From Candidatus Nitrospira neomarina (lineage in GTDB: Bacteria; Nitrospirota; Nitrospiria; Nitrospirales; UBA8639), in contig NZ_CP116968.1 of NCBI RefSeq assembly GCF_032051675.1, forward strand, positions 2,728,001 to 2,792,000: a DNA stretch of 64,000 nt, given 5' to 3'. The translations under genes and the position numbers were made by a program. Below the pieces are notes generated by a model. It saw nothing but the letters and a program-made list of their open reading frames with translations, did no database searches and was not told the DNA's origin. Shown one piece after another: positions 45,074 through 54,150 of the stretch (positions are counted from its first letter, which is position 1; every line of letters begins with the position of its first letter).

Positions 45074-46294
45074 ATGTTACGTTCAATTTTCCTGGACGCG
45101 CTCAAAAATCTTTCAGGGAACGCGCTTCGTTCGGGGCTTACCATGTTGGGAGTCATTATTGGCGTCGCCGCGGTCATTACCATGATTGCCATTGTTGAGG
45201 GCGGACAAGTCTGGCTGGTGAATTCTCTTGAGCGCATGGGTACCAATTTGCTGTTTGTCTGGAAAAAGCGGTTGACCGTTGAAGAACGGCAGCTCTTTGC
45301 GGGGAGAAATACCGAACTCCGTTATGACGACGCTCTGGCCATTCAAACACGTTTTCCGGATCTGGTTGTTGCTCCCATTATTGAGCTGGATGGTCAATTA
45401 AAAGCGGGGGATCGTGACTACAGCGGCCGAATCACCGGCACTTCTCCCGAATATAGCCAGATCCGGAACTTTCGCCCCGAATCTGGACGATTTGTCTCAT
45501 CCATCGACATCAAGGAATGGAACCGTTCCGTCGTATTAGGTCATACCATTGCCGAAGTGTTGTTCGGATCCCAACCCGCCATCGGAGAGGGCGTAAAAAT
45601 CGGCGATCAACGATTTACGGTAAAGGGCATCATGGAGCCCAAGGGGGAGATTTACGGGCACGATTACGACGAAATGGTGATCATTCCTATCAGCACGGGC
45701 CTGCGCTTTTTCCAGGGATCCGACAAAATCCGATCTATGATCATTCATGTGCCTGACCGGCAGCGCATGGATGAAATCTCCCAGGCACTGCATCAATTTC
45801 TGGTTCAACGTCACGAAGGGGTAGACGACATTCATATCCGGAATCAGGGAGAATTTCTGAGTGCGGTGGACCAAACGCTGTTAACCTTCCGGCTTGTTCT
45901 GGGAGGCATTGCGGTGATTTCCCTCCTTGTTGGCGGCATTGGCATCATGAACATCATGCTCGTTACCGTCACCGAGCGAACCAGGGAGATTGGGCTACGA
46001 AAAGCCATAGGGGCCAGGCGGCAGGATATTCTGTTGCAATTCCTCATTGAGTCCACGACCATTAGCGTGATTGGCGGATCCATTGGCATTCTTGTGGGCA
46101 TTCTCGCAGCCTATGGCATTGGGGATGTCGTCGCTCGGGCCATGCCGGGTGGAGGAGACTGGGGAGCAGTGGTTCAGCCGACCGCCATTGCCATTGCGTT
46201 TGCCTTTGCGGTCGTCGTCGGAGTGGGATTCGGTCTCTTTCCCGCCATGAAAGCTTCGAAACTGGAGCCCGCCGAGGCCTTGCGTTATCAATAA
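45074..46294 (+). CDS. MacB-like ABC transporter permease
   Basis: About 406 residues: LRSGLTMLGVIIGVAAVITM in the first membrane helix, a periplasmic MacB-type domain of about 200 residues (NTELRYDDALAIQTRFPDLV), and three C-terminal helices with LLVGGIGIMNIMLVTVTERT, REIGLRKAIGARRQDI, and the final FGLFPAMKASKLEPAEALRY. These are the type VII permease hallmarks. With its partners it probably exports a peptide, lipid or drug; the cargo cannot be read. ATG 45074 is used. Confidence 0.92.
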   Translation: MLRSIFLDALKNLSGNALRSGLTMLGVIIGVAAVITMIAIVEGGQVWLVNSLERMGTNLLFVWKKRLTVEERQLFAGRNTELRYDDALAIQTRFPDLVVAPIIELDGQLKAGDRDYSGRITGTSPEYSQIRNFRPESGRFVSSIDIKEWNRSVVLGHTIAEVLFGSQPAIGEGVKIGDQRFTVKGIMEPKGEIYGHDYDEMVIIPISTGLRFFQGSDKIRSMIIHVPDRQRMDEISQALHQFLVQRHEGVDDIHIRNQGEFLSAVDQTLLTFRLVLGGIAVISLLVGGIGIMNIMLVTVTERTREIGLRKAIGARRQDILLQFLIESTTISVIGGSIGILVGILAAYGIGDVVARAMPGGGDWGAVVQPTAIAIAFAFAVVVGVGFGLFPAMKASKLEPAEALRYQ

Positions 46295-46299
46295 GTTTC

Positions 46300-46318
46300 A
46301 GGAGTGCGCTCCTTTTTT
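46300..46318 (+). terminator. Terminator after the exporter operon
   Basis: AGGAG (46300-46304) pairs with CTCCT (46309-46313) around TGCG and is followed by a T-run. A short but plausible intrinsic terminator, just after the permease stop. Confidence 0.6.
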
Positions 46319-46358
46319 ATCTGGAATCCGCCACACCGTCCATGACCATTGCCCAGCT

Positions 46359-47054
46359 GTGATACCTCAGAAAGAACGAGCCGCAGGATTAGCCTTCCTC
46401 CCGATCTTCACCACTATCGGATTTTACCTCTTACCCCCAAACTGGCAACTCCACCCGGTCGTCCAGTTTGTTCCACAACTGATGGCTTATGCCGCCTTGT
46501 GCGTCTGGGCTTATAAAAATGAGGATCTCCGGCACAAACTTGGGCTAGGATTCAACCACATCCAGTCAGGGGTTACCCGAGGGACTGCGGTTGGCCTCAT
46601 GCTGGGTCTATTCAATACCGGGATCATCTTGTACGTCATGCCTGCTTTGGGAGTGGACATCAATTTTCTCTCTCAGACCCCTCATGCCCAGGTTCCGTTT
46701 TGGATCATGATGCCTTGGTTCATCATCCTGATTGCTATGACCGTGGAATTGAATTTCCGGGGATTTCTCCTGGGCCGATTACTGGTATGGTTTCAACATG
46801 TGCGTCAACCCGTTCACCCCTCGACCACCAGGATTCGCCTACAGGCCTTCCTCCCCTTATCCCTATCAGCCCTGACGTTTTCATTTGATCCCTTCATGGT
46901 GTCGACATTCCGTGATTTACATTGGATTGCCGTATGGGATGGCCTGGTGTGGGGATGGCTATGGATGCGCATGCACAATCTTTATACGGTCATAGCCGCT
47001 CATGCCGTGGAAGTGATTCTTCTCTATCTCATCATACGGGGAATATTGACATGA
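46359..47054 (+). CDS. CPBP-like membrane protease relative
   Basis: 231 residues, six to seven hydrophobic segments, with TVELNFRGFLLGRLLVWF matching the CPBP family motif 1 (usually EExxxRG); here the first Glu is Val (VELNFRG). A second motif reads FSFDPF where the family has FxxxH, and the third could be NLYTVIAAHAVEVILL. CPBP proteins are intramembrane proteases or immunity-type proteins; with the missing glutamate this copy may not be active. GTG start. Its TGA overlaps the next ATG by four bases. Confidence 0.65.
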   Translation: MIPQKERAAGLAFLPIFTTIGFYLLPPNWQLHPVVQFVPQLMAYAALCVWAYKNEDLRHKLGLGFNHIQSGVTRGTAVGLMLGLFNTGIILYVMPALGVDINFLSQTPHAQVPFWIMMPWFIILIAMTVELNFRGFLLGRLLVWFQHVRQPVHPSTTRIRLQAFLPLSLSALTFSFDPFMVSTFRDLHWIAVWDGLVWGWLWMRMHNLYTVIAAHAVEVILLYLIIRGILT

Positions 47055-48058
47055 CACCCTCGTTCTCTCCTCACCTGGTAAATCATCCCTTTGGAGACCC
47101 CGGCCTCTATGTCGATATACGGTGGAGCCGGCGTGCTCTTCTCTTTGACCTAGGGGATAATATGCCCTTGAGCCCAACCCAGCTTTTACGGGCGCAGGAT
47201 ATTTTCATCTCTCATACGCATATGGATCACTTTATCGGGTTTGATCGGCTCATTCGTGTAGCCCTGGGTCGTGGCAAACATCTTCGATTGCATGGTCCAC
47301 CGGGCCTTATTGAAAATATTCAAGGCAAACTTCGTGGGTATACCTGGAATCTGGTTGATGGATATCCGCTCACCATCGAGGCCAGGGAATATCACCCTAC
47401 CCATATTCAACCCGCGCATTTTCATGCGAAGAACGCCTTCGCCTGTAAACGGGAATCCATAATCCCAGGCGATCATTCTCACGTTTTTCCGGTTCTTCAA
47501 GAGCCGGCTCTTCTCGTAAAAGCCGTCGCACTCAACCATCGGATCCCTTCCCTGGCCTTTTCCCTGGAAGAACCCTTTCACATCAATATTAAGAAAGCCC
47601 GACTTCATGAGGCAGGGCTTCCGGTTGGCTCCTGGCTTAAGGAAGTTAAACAATTAATCGTAGATGGCGCCCCGGATTCCCACATCTTTTCCGCCACAAT
47701 TTATGTTGAGCACCGAAAAGAAGAACGCGTATTTGATGTAGGCACCATGAAGCGAGAATTTACGACCATCACCAAGGGGCAAAAAATCGCTTATGTCGTT
47801 GATTGCCGATATGATACCGACAATGAGCAGCGGATCATTCAATTATGCCAAGGGGCCACAACACTATTTTGCGAGGCACCCTTTTTAGAAGTCGACCGGG
47901 ACAAGGCTGCCAATCGCTACCACCTCACCGCTCGTCAAGCCGGAATCCTTGGACGAAAGGCCGGGGTACAACAATTGATCGTCTTTCATTTTTCTCCCAG
48001 ATATACCGGGCAGGGAGACAAACTTCACCGGGAGGCCATGGAAGCCTTCCATGAGTAG
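47051..48058 (+). CDS. Metallo-beta-lactamase-fold (RNase Z-like) hydrolase
   Basis: 335 residues from ATG 47051: ALLFDLGDNMPLS, FISHTHMDHFIGFDRL with the HxHxDH zinc motif, VKAVALNHRIPSLAFSLEEP, AYVVDCRYDTDN (metal Asp) and QQLIVFHFSPRYTG near the end. This resembles RNase Z/tRNase Z. It has no N-terminal signal. Coupled to the CPBP-like gene. The substrate is not established, since related phosphodiesterases exist. Confidence 0.82.
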   Translation: MTPSFSPHLVNHPFGDPGLYVDIRWSRRALLFDLGDNMPLSPTQLLRAQDIFISHTHMDHFIGFDRLIRVALGRGKHLRLHGPPGLIENIQGKLRGYTWNLVDGYPLTIEAREYHPTHIQPAHFHAKNAFACKRESIIPGDHSHVFPVLQEPALLVKAVALNHRIPSLAFSLEEPFHINIKKARLHEAGLPVGSWLKEVKQLIVDGAPDSHIFSATIYVEHRKEERVFDVGTMKREFTTITKGQKIAYVVDCRYDTDNEQRIIQLCQGATTLFCEAPFLEVDRDKAANRYHLTARQAGILGRKAGVQQLIVFHFSPRYTGQGDKLHREAMEAFHE

Positions 48059-48085
48059 TAATCACACATGACACGAGGAGGGACG

Positions 48086-48427
48086 ATGTCGGAATGGGTC
48101 AGATATGGGTTGTACTTTGTCCTGGGTGGAACATTAGTGAGTGTCTCAACCTATCTGGGAAGTCATGGGAGAGGGTTCCTGGCTGCCTTGGCCAGCACTC
48201 TGCCGGTCATCAGTGGAGTGACCTTTATCCTCATCTTCATCAATGCCGGATCGGCTCCAACCATTTCATTTGCCAAACACATGATTTGGCTTTCTCCCCC
48301 ATGGTTTATGTATGTGGGAACGATGATTGCGTTTGTCCCCAAGTTAGGATTTTGGCCGGCATATGGGTTGGCCATCGGGATATACTTGGCGGGAGTAGGG
48401 TTGACCCGACTATTACTTACCTCATAG
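48086..48427 (+). CDS. Small membrane protein, DUF3147/GlpM-like
   Basis: 113 residues with about four hydrophobic helices (YGLYFVLGGTLVSVSTYLG, FLAALASTLPVISGVTFILI, MIWLSPPWFMYVGTMIAFV, AYGLAIGIYLAGVGLTRLLL). This resembles the DUF3147/GlpM family of unknown function. ATG 48086 has GAGGAGGG just before it, better than the upstream ATG at 48068. Confidence 0.6.
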   Translation: MSEWVRYGLYFVLGGTLVSVSTYLGSHGRGFLAALASTLPVISGVTFILIFINAGSAPTISFAKHMIWLSPPWFMYVGTMIAFVPKLGFWPAYGLAIGIYLAGVGLTRLLLTS

Positions 48428-48502
48428 AGACACCTGGAATTGGGCAATCAGGATAGAAGAGCCTTTAGATAATTATGTGGGCAGGTATAGAAGACGAATA
48501 AT

Positions 48503-48922
48503 ATGGGAGAATTCATCAAACCGATCATCCACGCATTTTTAGTGTGTGACACCATTATCATTGATAGTCTGACAGGGAAAAAAAGCATCATCGGGGCCTT
48601 TACCCATCTCTGGGCCAAGACATTTCCATGCCAGCACCCACAAGTCGGCGTGTATTTTTCGCTCACCGATGCGGAAGGCCGGTACGCATTCGAAATCCAA
48701 CTGGTGTACCTTGATCAAGATCAGATTGTCGGCAAGGGTTCCCTCCCGCCAATTGACATTTCCAACCGGTTAACGACCCAGGACTTCGGCGTGAATATCC
48801 CGTATCTCGTGTTTCCAGGGCCTGGACGGTATGAGTTTCGTCTGTATGCCGATGGTCATTTCATTACCCAAAAGGACTTTCAGGTAATTCAACAAGAAAC
48901 TTCTCCGAAACCCCCGTCATAA
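48503..48922 (+). CDS. DUF6941-like hypothetical protein
   Basis: 139 residues with an N-terminal KPIIHAFLVCDTIIIDSLTG and later SIIGAFTHLWAKTFPCQHPQ, YLVFPGPGRYEFRLYADG. The overall pattern, a beta-sandwich-like small protein, is like DUF6941; function is unknown. It has no signal peptide. Confidence 0.55.
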   Translation: MGEFIKPIIHAFLVCDTIIIDSLTGKKSIIGAFTHLWAKTFPCQHPQVGVYFSLTDAEGRYAFEIQLVYLDQDQIVGKGSLPPIDISNRLTTQDFGVNIPYLVFPGPGRYEFRLYADGHFITQKDFQVIQQETSPKPPS

Positions 48923-49405
48923 GAGAGCCATCCTCTCAGTTAGGAAAAATCAGACCTCTCTTCAGTTTGTGGCAAATTATCGACGTTGAGGAAAAAGTGG
49001 GTGTCCTTCTGCCAGTTCGTTGACTGCGCCCATGTCGGCACCAGCTGGTACGTGTAAGCATTCCGCCATGATGAACGGAGGGGGCGTGGGTGCAGGCTCC
49101 TCTTGTGTAAGAGAGAACCTTAGGACTCATCTTGTCTTGGAATAGACTTCTACTGGACAATTTTTCTAAAAAGACTACAATTGCTGCATCCACTATGATC
49201 TATCCTCTTCATCAATTATGCCATGGGGGGTTTCTGAACAGAAGCGATAGAAAGTCGTTTACACGCAAGATGGCAATGGTGTTATAAGTGGAACGGTTTA
49301 AGCTTACCTGTGGATATGGAATGGCCAACAGTGGGTGAAAGGGCAAAATCGCTGAGTCCCTAACAGGTGGGTAAGGTCAGCAACACAGAGATCAAAGGGC
49401 ATTGA
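48923..49405. other. Left edge of the accessory island
   Basis: About 480 bases without a recognised gene. No attachment-site repeat matching the right edge was seen by eye. Confidence 0.35.
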
Positions 49406-50479
49406 ATGAAAAACCTGGTCAACATATCAGGAGGCGATAACCCTGAGCGCTGTGCCGATGTGGTCTTCGTCCATGGTCTTGATGGGGATGCTCGAACGAC
49501 GTGGCACCCGAAGGAGAGCCCCGACAAGTTTTGGCCAGCCTGGCTAGGTGAGGATTTTCCTGCCATTGGGATCTGGTCGCTGTGGTATGCCGTCAGTTCA
49601 TCCGCATGGAAGGGCACCACCATGCCGCTGATCGACCGGGCGACCAACACTCTAGACCTGTTCGAACTGGATGACATCGGCCATCGGCCGGTGGCGTTCA
49701 TATGCCATAGCCTTGGCGGCCTGTTGGTCAAACAGGCCCTGAGACTGGCTGCCGAATCGAGAAACCCCGCGTGGCGAGCCATTGCCGAGCACGTCGGGCT
49801 CATCGTATTTCTGTCGACCCCGCATTCGGGGGCGGACATGGCAAGCTGGATACAATACCTCGGGAAACTTTTGCGCACCACGGTCACCGTCGAAGAGCTT
49901 GAAGCCCATCATCCCCGTCTGCGCGAGCTTAATGATTGGTATCGGGACAACGTTGAGAGTCTGGGGATTGAGACCTTCGTGTACTGTGAAAAGTTACCCA
50001 CGGCAGGGATACTGGTGGTCAATGAAACCACTGCCAATCCGGGCATCGCTGGGGTCAGGCCAATCCCGGTGGATGAGGATCATGTGTCGATCTGTAAGCC
50101 GTCTTCTAGAGAGGCCCAAATTTACCGAAGGGTCAAACGCCTGATCGAAACGAACCTTCTCAATCGAGGTGTGTCAGAATCTGCAACCACGCAGACCACG
50201 CACGACAACAGGCACAGGAATCGTTCACCCGAACAAGGCCTACCATTCTCCGGGAAAGCAAAAATCGAATTTGGGCGGCGGATGACATCAGATTGGCCTG
50301 AGTTAGCCGACTACTTCGAGATTCCCACAGCCGATCGGGCACGCTTCAAACGGGGGCGCGAACCTCACGGGGTGTGGGAATGGCTGGAAGCCCGATCCCG
50401 ACTGCGGAACTTGCCTGAGGCTCTGCGCGACATCGGGCGCGATGACCTCTTGGAGGAATTCTTCGACCACCCTCAGTAG
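49406..50479 (+). CDS. Alpha/beta-hydrolase with C-terminal EAD-like domain
   Basis: 357 residues. The N-terminal half is an alpha/beta-hydrolase of the PGAP1/DUF676 type: VVFVHGLDGDARTTW (oxyanion region), FICHSLGGLLVKQAL with the nucleophile Ser102, and DEDHVSICKPSSR carrying the catalytic His. Residues 281-357 (FSGKAKIEFGRRMTSDWPEL on) form a helical domain shared with the TIR protein and the nSTAND protein of this island. Such effector-associated domains are known adaptors in bacterial conflict systems. The hydrolase would be the effector, perhaps a lipase or esterase, but its substrate is unknown. Confidence 0.8.
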   Translation: MKNLVNISGGDNPERCADVVFVHGLDGDARTTWHPKESPDKFWPAWLGEDFPAIGIWSLWYAVSSSAWKGTTMPLIDRATNTLDLFELDDIGHRPVAFICHSLGGLLVKQALRLAAESRNPAWRAIAEHVGLIVFLSTPHSGADMASWIQYLGKLLRTTVTVEELEAHHPRLRELNDWYRDNVESLGIETFVYCEKLPTAGILVVNETTANPGIAGVRPIPVDEDHVSICKPSSREAQIYRRVKRLIETNLLNRGVSESATTQTTHDNRHRNRSPEQGLPFSGKAKIEFGRRMTSDWPELADYFEIPTADRARFKRGREPHGVWEWLEARSRLRNLPEALRDIGRDDLLEEFFDHPQ

Positions 50480-50515
50480 GCCCGTCGCGTCCTGGTGCGC
50501 CGGACGCGACGGGCC
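50479..50515. promoter_or_regulatory. 14-bp perfect hairpin at hydrolase stop codon
   Basis: GGCCCGTCGCGTCC (50479-50492) and GGACGCGACGGGCC (50502-50515) form a perfect stem with a 9-nt loop, starting at the last base of the stop codon. No T-run follows, so if it ends transcription it does so imperfectly; it could instead tune the NACHT gene downstream. Confidence 0.6.
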
Positions 50516-50628
50516 CCATCACAACGGCGCAGGGGCGGGAACGACCCTGGCAACACTATTACAAGAAATGCCTCAGGCGCTGGTCGGACCTACGGTATGC
50601 GCTGGACACACGATTCGTTCAGTTAACC

Positions 50629-53145
50629 TTGCTGGTGGATCAAGGAGAGGACACCCAAGGTCCGAGATGGCAAGCGTCAAGTGAGACATTCCAAGGTCTT
50701 CGGGAGGTGCTGGATCGGGTGCCGGAGCAAGCCATCGTGCTCTTGGGACCGCCGGGGTCAGGAAAAAGCACGCTGCTGCGGCATTTCGAGCTGGACGGCG
50801 CTCGTGCTGTGCTTGACGGGACCGCTGAGCATTTCATCACCTCAGCACCACTGACATTCTTCATCCAACTCAATGACTATAAGGCCGACAGCCCCCATGA
50901 TCCCATGCCCGATCCCAAAGACTGGCTGGCCGACCGGTGGGCCGCCCAGTGGCCGAAGTTGCCTCCTTTGGACACCCTCTTGCGGGAACAACGCCTGACC
51001 CTGCTCCTGGATGCCCTCAATGAAATGCCCTATCCCGGCCCGGAACCTGTGCAGCGTTGGAAAGACTATTTGCGCCATCTCGCCCAAGAGCATTCTGAGA
51101 CTCGCGTGGTCTTCTCCTGTCGCAGTCTTGATTACAGTGCCTCACTGTCATCCAACGAGTTTCCAGTCCCCCAGGTACGGATCGAATCCCTGTCCGATGA
51201 ACAGGTCCAAAGTTTTCTGGAGGTCTATTGTCCGGCTCATCACCAAACCCTGTGGGATAACCTTCGGAATTCGCCTCAGCTCGATCTCTTGCGATTGCCG
51301 TACTATCTCAAACTGCTCATCGACCAAACAGCCACCGGAGAGATCCCGGCGGGGCGGGCCGCCCTCTTTACGGGCTTTGTCCGGCAAGCGCTGAAGCGGG
51401 AAGTAGATGGGGACAACCCACTGTTTCAGCCGGGCCGACTATTGGATCACCGGGATCTTCGCCAACTCACACTGGCGAGTGCTGGCAAACAACCATTTGC
51501 CCTGCCTGAACGTGGACCCTTGGTGCCCCAATTGAGCCAACTGGCCTTCTCGATGCAGCACCGCCAACCCGTTCAACAGGAAGTCCCCCATCAGCAGGCG
51601 GGAAGGGAAAGCGGACAAGTGCGGGTGTCATACGATGAGGCGGTGGCTGCCATCGACCATCCCGCTGCGGAAGACATCCTCAATGCCGGTGGGGCGCTCG
51701 GCATGTTGGAAGAAGATTTGGGGCGCCTAGGACAGAATGAGATTCTTTTTATCCATCAATTGGTACAGGAATATTTCGCCGCGCGAAAGTTGGCGCACGA
51801 GCCGAATCCGGAATTGGTGGCCCAGGAATGGCGACAGGACCGGGTGATGCCGAACTTGGCCGACACGATAACCCGGCTGGCCGGTTCCGACCCCCTCCCG
51901 CTGTTACCGACCAGTGGGTGGGAGGAAACGACCATCCTGGCATCCGCCATGGCGGAGCAGCCTGACCGGTTCCTGACCGACATGATGGCCCATCATCTCC
52001 CGCTGGCCGGGCGCTGTGCTGCGCAAGGGGAGGGAACCGTTTCAGACCAGCTCAAGACCACACTCCGTCTGGCCTTGGTGGAAAGAATCCAGGATCCGGA
52101 AGCCGATCTGCGAGCACGTATCGAGGCCGGTCTGACGTTGGGTGAACTGGGCGTTCCCCGGTTTGAGTGGGAGGAAGGACCTGAAGGTCCCTACTGGCTC
52201 CCACCGTTGATCGAAATTCCCGGGGGAAGGTATACCATCGGCAGTGATGAGGGAAAAGAAGAAGACGAGAAACCAGCCCATGAGATCGAGCTGGAACCCT
52301 TTCTGATGGGGCAATTCCCTGTGACGAACGCCGAATGGGCCCTGTTTGTGAAAGCCGGCGGGTATGACGATGAACGCTGGTGGGAGACAGATCAGGCCAA
52401 AGCCTGGCGTCGAGGTGAAACCACCGCCGAGGGGCCGAAGGAGGATTGGCGCTCCTGGCGCAAACGGTTTCATACCAACCCCGAGAAAATTCGTGAGCGG
52501 ATGAACCAAGGACGAATGACGTCAAAAATGGCTGAACAATGGGAAAAATTTGTCCGAATGAACGACAAGCAATTTGAAGCGGCTCTCGAGGAATGTTGGC
52601 CAGCTGGCCGCCAAACCAAACCAGCTTACTGGACTGATGCGAACTTCAATAATTCCCAACAACCCGTCGTCGGCATATGTTGGCATGAAGCCCGGGCCTA
52701 TTGTGCCTGGCTCAGTGCGCAGATAAACGTAGGCTATCGATTGCCCACTGAAGCCGAGTGGGAAGCGGCAGCCAGAGGTTTCCCAAGACGTCGCTTTGCA
52801 TACGGAGATGAGTTCGATGCGGTCCGGTGCAATTCGTTTGAAACGCACATTCGACGGACCACACCCATTGGTGTGTTCCCAGGAGGCCGAACCCCGGAGG
52901 GCCTCATGGACATGACCGGAAACGTCTGGGAATGGACCAGCAGCCTGTATCAACCCTATCCTTACCAATATCCCGATGGACGTGAAGTTCCCGTCACCGG
53001 GGCAGGCCGTCGAGTCCTGCGGGGCGGGTCATGGTACGATAACCAGAACCTCATGCACGCTACGTATCGCGGCAAGAGTCGTCCCGATGGCCGTTACAAC
53101 CTCATCGGGTTTCGGGTGGTGCGGTCGTCCCCCATCTTTTCCTGA
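50629..53145 (+). CDS. NACHT NTPase with C-terminal FGS domain
   Basis: 838 residues from TTG 50629. The NACHT NTPase has Walker A GPPGSGKST (40-48) and Walker B LTLLLDALNE (123-132), followed by helical regions (about 200-520) and, from about 527, a formylglycine-generating-enzyme/sulfatase-modifying-factor domain: GRYTIGSDEG, MGQFPVTNAEWALF, YRLPTEAEWEAAARG, MDMTGNVWEWT and RRVLRGGSWYDNQN. NACHT proteins are STAND-type sensors that oligomerise on ligand binding. The FGS end is a C-type-lectin-like binding surface and carries the DGR variable region. The frame is open back to 50446 and encodes conserved-looking residues before the TTG, but with no ATG, GTG or TTG. Confidence 0.85.
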   Translation: MLVDQGEDTQGPRWQASSETFQGLREVLDRVPEQAIVLLGPPGSGKSTLLRHFELDGARAVLDGTAEHFITSAPLTFFIQLNDYKADSPHDPMPDPKDWLADRWAAQWPKLPPLDTLLREQRLTLLLDALNEMPYPGPEPVQRWKDYLRHLAQEHSETRVVFSCRSLDYSASLSSNEFPVPQVRIESLSDEQVQSFLEVYCPAHHQTLWDNLRNSPQLDLLRLPYYLKLLIDQTATGEIPAGRAALFTGFVRQALKREVDGDNPLFQPGRLLDHRDLRQLTLASAGKQPFALPERGPLVPQLSQLAFSMQHRQPVQQEVPHQQAGRESGQVRVSYDEAVAAIDHPAAEDILNAGGALGMLEEDLGRLGQNEILFIHQLVQEYFAARKLAHEPNPELVAQEWRQDRVMPNLADTITRLAGSDPLPLLPTSGWEETTILASAMAEQPDRFLTDMMAHHLPLAGRCAAQGEGTVSDQLKTTLRLALVERIQDPEADLRARIEAGLTLGELGVPRFEWEEGPEGPYWLPPLIEIPGGRYTIGSDEGKEEDEKPAHEIELEPFLMGQFPVTNAEWALFVKAGGYDDERWWETDQAKAWRRGETTAEGPKEDWRSWRKRFHTNPEKIRERMNQGRMTSKMAEQWEKFVRMNDKQFEAALEECWPAGRQTKPAYWTDANFNNSQQPVVGICWHEARAYCAWLSAQINVGYRLPTEAEWEAAARGFPRRRFAYGDEFDAVRCNSFETHIRRTTPIGVFPGGRTPEGLMDMTGNVWEWTSSLYQPYPYQYPDGREVPVTGAGRRVLRGGSWYDNQNLMHATYRGKSRPDGRYNLIGFRVVRSSPIFS
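53010..53137 (+). other. DGR variable region VR1 with IMH-like 3' block
   Basis: The last codons of the NACHT-FGS gene (53035-53106) differ from the nSTAND-FGS gene by 27 substitutions over 24 codons, 23 of them in codon positions 1 or 2, a pattern typical of adenine-targeted mutagenesis of AAY-rich template codons. The 33-nt block 53105-53137 is identical to 54840-54872 (other strand), as expected for an initiation-of-mutagenic-homing region. Confidence 0.8.
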
Positions 53146-53160
53146 TCTTCTGGTTTCTGA

Positions 53161-53178
53161 TTGCCGCGTGAGCGGCAA
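53161..53178. other. Hairpin downstream of VR1
   Basis: TTGCCGC (53161-53167), GTGA, GCGGCAA (53172-53178). In known DGRs, a short GC-rich hairpin just after the variable region is needed for target recognition. The same motif follows VR2. Confidence 0.7.
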
Positions 53179-53265
53179 AATGCGGTTTTTGGATAGTTTG
53201 GATTTCATTGTGCCAGTGTAAAATACTCGTGATGCTGGTTTCGGCCAGCGGGGCTCCCTGTGACA

Positions 53266-53447
53266 GGTAGGGTGGCCACGGACCTCCGAAAAAGGAAGCG
53301 GTGGGCGTTGGCCCACCCTACAAATTTGAAATGTTCTGGGTGTGAAACGGAGAGCAACGGCGGTCCCCGGATTGAAAGCCTGACCTTGTCCGTCAATATC
53401 GCAAATGGAGACAATGTCCAGAAATGGTAGGGTGGGCATCGCCCACC
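53266..53447. repeat. REP-like palindromes upstream of RAYT
   Basis: GGTAGGGTGGC (53266-53276), then GGTGGGCGTTGGCCCACC (53300-53317) and GGTGGGCATCGCCCACC (53431-53447), each a GGTGGGC/GCCCACC palindrome with TAGG or CCTA at one edge. Their position flanking a RAYT gene fits REP elements mobilised by RAYT transposases. A degenerate related palindrome follows the gene near 54024-54057. Confidence 0.65.
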
Positions 53448-53457
53448 AATTAGATCG

Positions 53458-54057
53458 ATGCCCCAATATCGACGAGCGAGGATACCCGGTGGAACATATT
53501 TTTTTACGGTCGTAACCTATCATCGTCAGTCACTTCTGGAAAATCCTTTATGTCAGGACATTCTCTGGACGGTTATCCAAGAAGTCAAAACGGAACTTCC
53601 CTTTACGCAGGACGCATGGGTGTATCTGCCTGATCATCTGCACTGCCTATGGACGTTGCCTGAAGGAGACTCCGATTACTCCAAGCGCTGGGGATTGATA
53701 AAAGCGCGATTTTCGAAACAGGCCAAAGGGCTTATGAAGGAAAACCGTGGGCTAGGAGTTTCTCCCGGTAAGAAGCGCGAAGCGGCAATTTGGCAGCAAC
53801 GGTTTTGGGAGCATACCATTCGCGACGAACATGATCTTCGGAGGCATCTGGACTATATTCATTACAATCCTTTGAAACATAGATTGGTCGAACGAGTGGA
53901 GGACTGGCCACATTCGTCATTTCATCCGTTAGGAAAGGAATGTATCCTATGGATTGGGGAGGTAGAGTCGTTTTACCAGATGTTGAAGATTTCGGAGAAT
54001 GAAAAAATGTTTTGGGGATCAGATAGGGCAGGCATTGTCCACCAATTTGGCCGGTGA
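53458..54057 (+). CDS. REP-associated tyrosine transposase (RAYT)
   Basis: 199 residues of the IS200-like Y1 HUH superfamily: YRRARIPGGTYFFTVVTYHR, the HxH motif in WVYLPDHLHCLWTLPEGD, and the catalytic-Tyr motif LDYIHYNPLKHRLVERVEDW, all in usual RAYT order. RAYTs bind REP palindromes and are domesticated or mobile single-copy transposases. REP-like palindromes lie on both sides. The insertion lies between VR1 and the reverse-transcriptase remnant. Confidence 0.88.
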   Translation: MPQYRRARIPGGTYFFTVVTYHRQSLLENPLCQDILWTVIQEVKTELPFTQDAWVYLPDHLHCLWTLPEGDSDYSKRWGLIKARFSKQAKGLMKENRGLGVSPGKKREAAIWQQRFWEHTIRDEHDLRRHLDYIHYNPLKHRLVERVEDWPHSSFHPLGKECILWIGEVESFYQMLKISENEKMFWGSDRAGIVHQFGR

Positions 54058-54150
54058 GTATTACCCACCATTTCATACAGTCCGAGGGAAGCCAAGTGCA
54101 CTGCAGACTGCTTCCACCGGTTCTTTTGTGACGCACTTCCTTTTTCATGA

